DNA of 64,000 nt from contig NZ_CASEGO010000001.1 of assembly GCF_949287625.1 (NCBI RefSeq), positions 62,001-126,000 on the forward strand, written 5' to 3'. Of the stretch, positions 61,640-64,000 are shown in pieces. Position numbers and translations under genes: made by a program. This stretch comes from an uncultured Brachyspira sp. (lineage in GTDB: Bacteria > Spirochaetota > Brachyspiria > Brachyspirales > Brachyspiraceae). Numbering within the stretch: position 1 is the first letter of the stretch; the number at the start of each line of letters is the position of its first letter. Below the pieces are notes generated by a model. It made no database searches. It was not told where the DNA came from and worked only from the letters and a program-made list of their open reading frames with translations.

Positions 61640-64000
61640 TTACCAAGTTATAATATATTCAGTATAAATATATCCCTTACTTATAGATTTTGTCATTCTA
61701 ACTTTAGAACCATTAGGATATTTAAATCTAAATATATTTTTTATCATTTCATCATAATATGTTTCTATCATAGAATCATAATTAGGGAAATACTGTAAAT
61801 GATAAATTATACGTCTTTTCTCAGCCTTAACAACTTCAATATTTATATTTTTAAACATTTTTTTGTTGAAGTTAACAAATACATCAGCCAAAGCATTTTT
61901 AGATGATATTTTAATAAACATTTTTGTAAAGAAAGAAAATTTCTTAAAATCATATCTTGCTTTCTCTCTTATACCATCTCTAGCCCCTTCATAAAACTCG
62001 TCCATTATAGAAGTCATAGGGATAAAGAATGAAGAAGATAAAGGATATTTCTTTCTGAAACTAGTTTTAGTAATATCTTTAAATATATATCTGCACTCAT
62101 CAGGCATCTCTTCCAATAGCTTCTGAAATTTATCTTTACCAAAAGAAGCAATTACAAATTTATAAAGACTTTGAACAAAAGCTTTTCTGCTGTAGGCTCT
62201 GTCGCCTTCATTAATAATCTTAATTTTTTCTTTAAGTACTTCTTCAAAGTCCTTAATAACATAATTAGCCATCTCTTTTTCAAGCTCATCTACAGAATCA
62301 CTTGCAACAGTAGAAAGCTGCTCTATCTCTTTTATAAGATCGAATACATTTCCTATCTGACTGCCCATATCCTGTGTTTTAGAAACTATATCATCAGTAT
62401 TCTGAGATACTAGCTTCATAGCCTCATCGTTTTTCTTAGAGAAATCAGACAAATTAACCAAATCATCTTTGGCAACAGATATTCTTCCATGCAAATCAGT
62501 ATATTGTTCTTTAATAACTTTTACAGCATCATACAAACTTTCTATAGAAACACTTATTTCCTTTGTAGAAACATACTTCTCATCAGCTACCTTTTTTACT
62601 TTATTCATAGTATTAACAAAATTCTGCATTTTAGCAAGCATATCTTCTGTTGCTATTATTCTCTCTGTCATACTGGACATAATCTGATTCATTTCTTTTT
62701 CTATGTCTCTAAGTATCTTCCAAGCCTTCTCAGACTGCATATTTGTAGTAGTAGCTAATTTTCTTATCTCTTCAGCAACAACTGCAAAACCTTTACCCTG
62801 CTCTCCTGCATGTGCAGCTTCAATAGCCGCATTCATCGCAAGCATGTTAGTTTGCTGAGATATATCTATAGTTGAGTTTACAAAGTCTGTAATACCTCTT
62901 ATTGAAGATATTAAAGATTTTGTAATATTTTCTGTTTTTACTATTTTATCTTTACTGTCCTGTGCCAAAGAAACAACATGTTCTGATTCTTCTTTAGCTT
63001 TTCCCACAGAAGTAGATACTTCCTGCATATCTTTCTGCATAGTTACAGTAAGAGAGTTTATCTGATTCAAACTTACTGACTGATCATCTATTTTACTTTG
63101 AAGATTATTAGTCATATCATCAATAGATATAAGCTGTGCCAAACTTGATGCGATGATTTTATATATTTCCAAATTACTGCTTTCTACATGCTTAAGCTCT
63201 GTCTGCTGAGATGATATATTATCTATTATCATACTAACATTCTCTGTCATAGCACCCGCTGCTTCAGAAATATCTGTCATTTTAGCTTTTAAAGCATTAC
63301 TCTGTTCTTTTGATACTTTAAGTGTTTTTGATACACTTGAAAATACATGCTGAACCATATCAAAAAATATTCTTATCCAAGTACTTAAATCACCCAAAGA
63401 ATCCCTAGAATTAATCTTAGTTACATTTACAAATATATTATTATCAAATACACCAGACTCCAATTCCTGAGAAATCTTATCCAAAGGTTTTAAAGATATA
63501 GGTATTGTTATATTTAGTACTATTATAATAATAAGTATAGCAACTATTAAGATTAAGAATATTGTATTGTTGGTTGTAGTAAGTACATTGTAAAAAAATG
63601 TTGTAGGTACATACATGAATATATTATAAAATCCGTTATCAAATTGTCTGAAAAATAATGTATAATTTTCATTTCCAACCTGATAATTTTCTCTTATTCT
63701 TGTATTAGTATAAAATGTGGTGTTATTGATAGCATTATTAATCCATTCTATATCTTCTATACTGCTTAATATATAATTAGGATTATCATGGTAAACTATC
63801 TTTTTATTTCTTGAATCAAAAATAACAGTATTAAAAGGTCCTGTTTTTACTATATTGGTGAGCATTTCATAAGCTATATCCAAAGAAAGGTCTGACAAAG
63901 AAACTCCTATAAGATTATCATTTACACTTGAATATATTGGTGAAGAAAAAGATATAACTTTCTGAGGCTTATCAATATTTTTAAGATAAGGTGAAGAATA
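61640..64000 (-). CDS. Methyl-accepting chemotaxis protein, 5' end outside the window
   Basis: More than 780 aa; the frame is open to the window edge. A dCache-type sensor (SSPIYSSVNDNLIGVSLSDL) ends before one helix (TIFLILIVAILIIIIVLNI), then a HAMP-like section and the signalling hairpin MLAMNAAIEAAHAGEQGKGF. Beyond the signalling coil, about 180 residues form an extra C-terminal domain (EEMPDECRYIF, then YEGARDGIREKARYDF). No CheR-docking pentapeptide is at the end. Detects an unknown ligand for chemotaxis. Confidence 0.92.
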   Translation of the reverse strand, partial: YSSPYLKNIDKPQKVISFSSPIYSSVNDNLIGVSLSDLSLDIAYEMLTNIVKTGPFNTVIFDSRNKKIVYHDNPNYILSSIEDIEWINNAINNTTFYTNTRIRENYQVGNENYTLFFRQFDNGFYNIFMYVPTTFFYNVLTTTNNTIFLILIVAILIIIIVLNITIPISLKPLDKISQELESGVFDNNIFVNVTKINSRDSLGDLSTWIRIFFDMVQHVFSSVSKTLKVSKEQSNALKAKMTDISEAAGAMTENVSMIIDNISSQQTELKHVESSNLEIYKIIASSLAQLISIDDMTNNLQSKIDDQSVSLNQINSLTVTMQKDMQEVSTSVGKAKEESEHVVSLAQDSKDKIVKTENITKSLISSIRGITDFVNSTIDISQQTNMLAMNAAIEAAHAGEQGKGFAVVAEEIRKLATTTNMQSEKAWKILRDIEKEMNQIMSSMTERIIATEDMLAKMQNFVNTMNKVKKVADEKYVSTKEISVSIESLYDAVKVIKEQYTDLHGRISVAKDDLVNLSDFSKKNDEAMKLVSQNTDDIVSKTQDMGSQIGNVFDLIKEIEQLSTVASDSVDELEKEMANYVIKDFEEVLKEKIKIINEGDRAYSRKAFVQSLYKFVIASFGKDKFQKLLEEMPDECRYIFKDITKTSFRKKYPLSSSFFIPMTSIMDEFYEGARDGIREKARYDFKKFSFFTKMFIKISSKNALADVFVNFNKKMFKNINIEVVKAEKRRIIYHLQYFPNYDSMIETYYDEMIKNIFRFKYPNGSKVRMTKSISKGYIYTEYIITW

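Overview
The window is a very AT-rich (about 27-30% GC by eye) stretch of a spirochaete chromosome. Codon use, AAGGAG-type ribosome sites, FlgJ, a chemoreceptor, heptose-synthesis genes and the overall gene style fit Brachyspira best. The genus is an inference; no rRNA is present to test it.

Region 1 (about 1-19,320) is a contractile-tail (Mu/P2-like) prophage. On the left are a minus-strand tail-fibre C-terminal fragment and a partial gene. A plus-strand late operon follows: endolysin, holin-like protein and a two-gene spanin pair; then prohead protease, decoration protein, major capsid protein and connectors; then sheath, tube, a chaperone with a -1 frameshift extension, tape measure, DNA-circulation protein, gpX, hub, gp45/gpV, gp46, gp47 and gp48. 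No terminase, portal or complete fibre gene is visible, so the locus is defective, domesticated (GTA-like) or continues outside the window. A twice-frameshifted secreted-protein gene and a thermonuclease follow. Region 2 (19,400-22,900) holds a minus-strand set of small genes that looks like one or two type I toxin-antitoxin loci plus a ribbon-helix-helix regulator, then a tyrosine recombinase, four 44-bp tandem repeats and several hairpins.

Region 3 (23,100-30,900) is mostly housekeeping: a TauE-type permease, RNase P RNA, an alpha/beta hydrolase, MTA/SAH nucleosidase, and PTS enzyme I with a coupled lipoprotein. Region 4 (30,970-46,600) is accessory: a PLD-helicase and an Eco57I-like restriction-methyltransferase flank an eight-gene minus-strand operon. 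These eight genes, plus a ninth overlapping or closely spaced in the run, match what I recall as the selenocysteine-assisted organometal (SAO) system: thioredoxin-like protein, ArsP-like permease, a Cys-Cys-COOH lipoprotein, two substrate-binding proteins, ABC permease, ABC ATPase, a DsrE-like protein and a MerB-like lyase. The MerB-like lyase has an in-frame UGA at its catalytic-Cys position, followed by a SECIS-like hairpin with a GGU loop. This is the most striking finding. A PIN-domain module and a DUF4160/DUF2442 pair complete the region.

Region 5 (47,000-64,000) is core genome: a LacI regulator, ADP-heptose genes rfaE2-rfaD, a CAP protein, a small lipoprotein, a glycosyltransferase, a response regulator, gltX, a probable small RNA, gmk-rpoZ-miaA, polA, a short TonB-receptor-like barrel, a DUF2752 protein, flgJ and a partial chemoreceptor. 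GC-rich dispersed repeats sit in several intergenic gaps and in one case overwrite the end of a gene.
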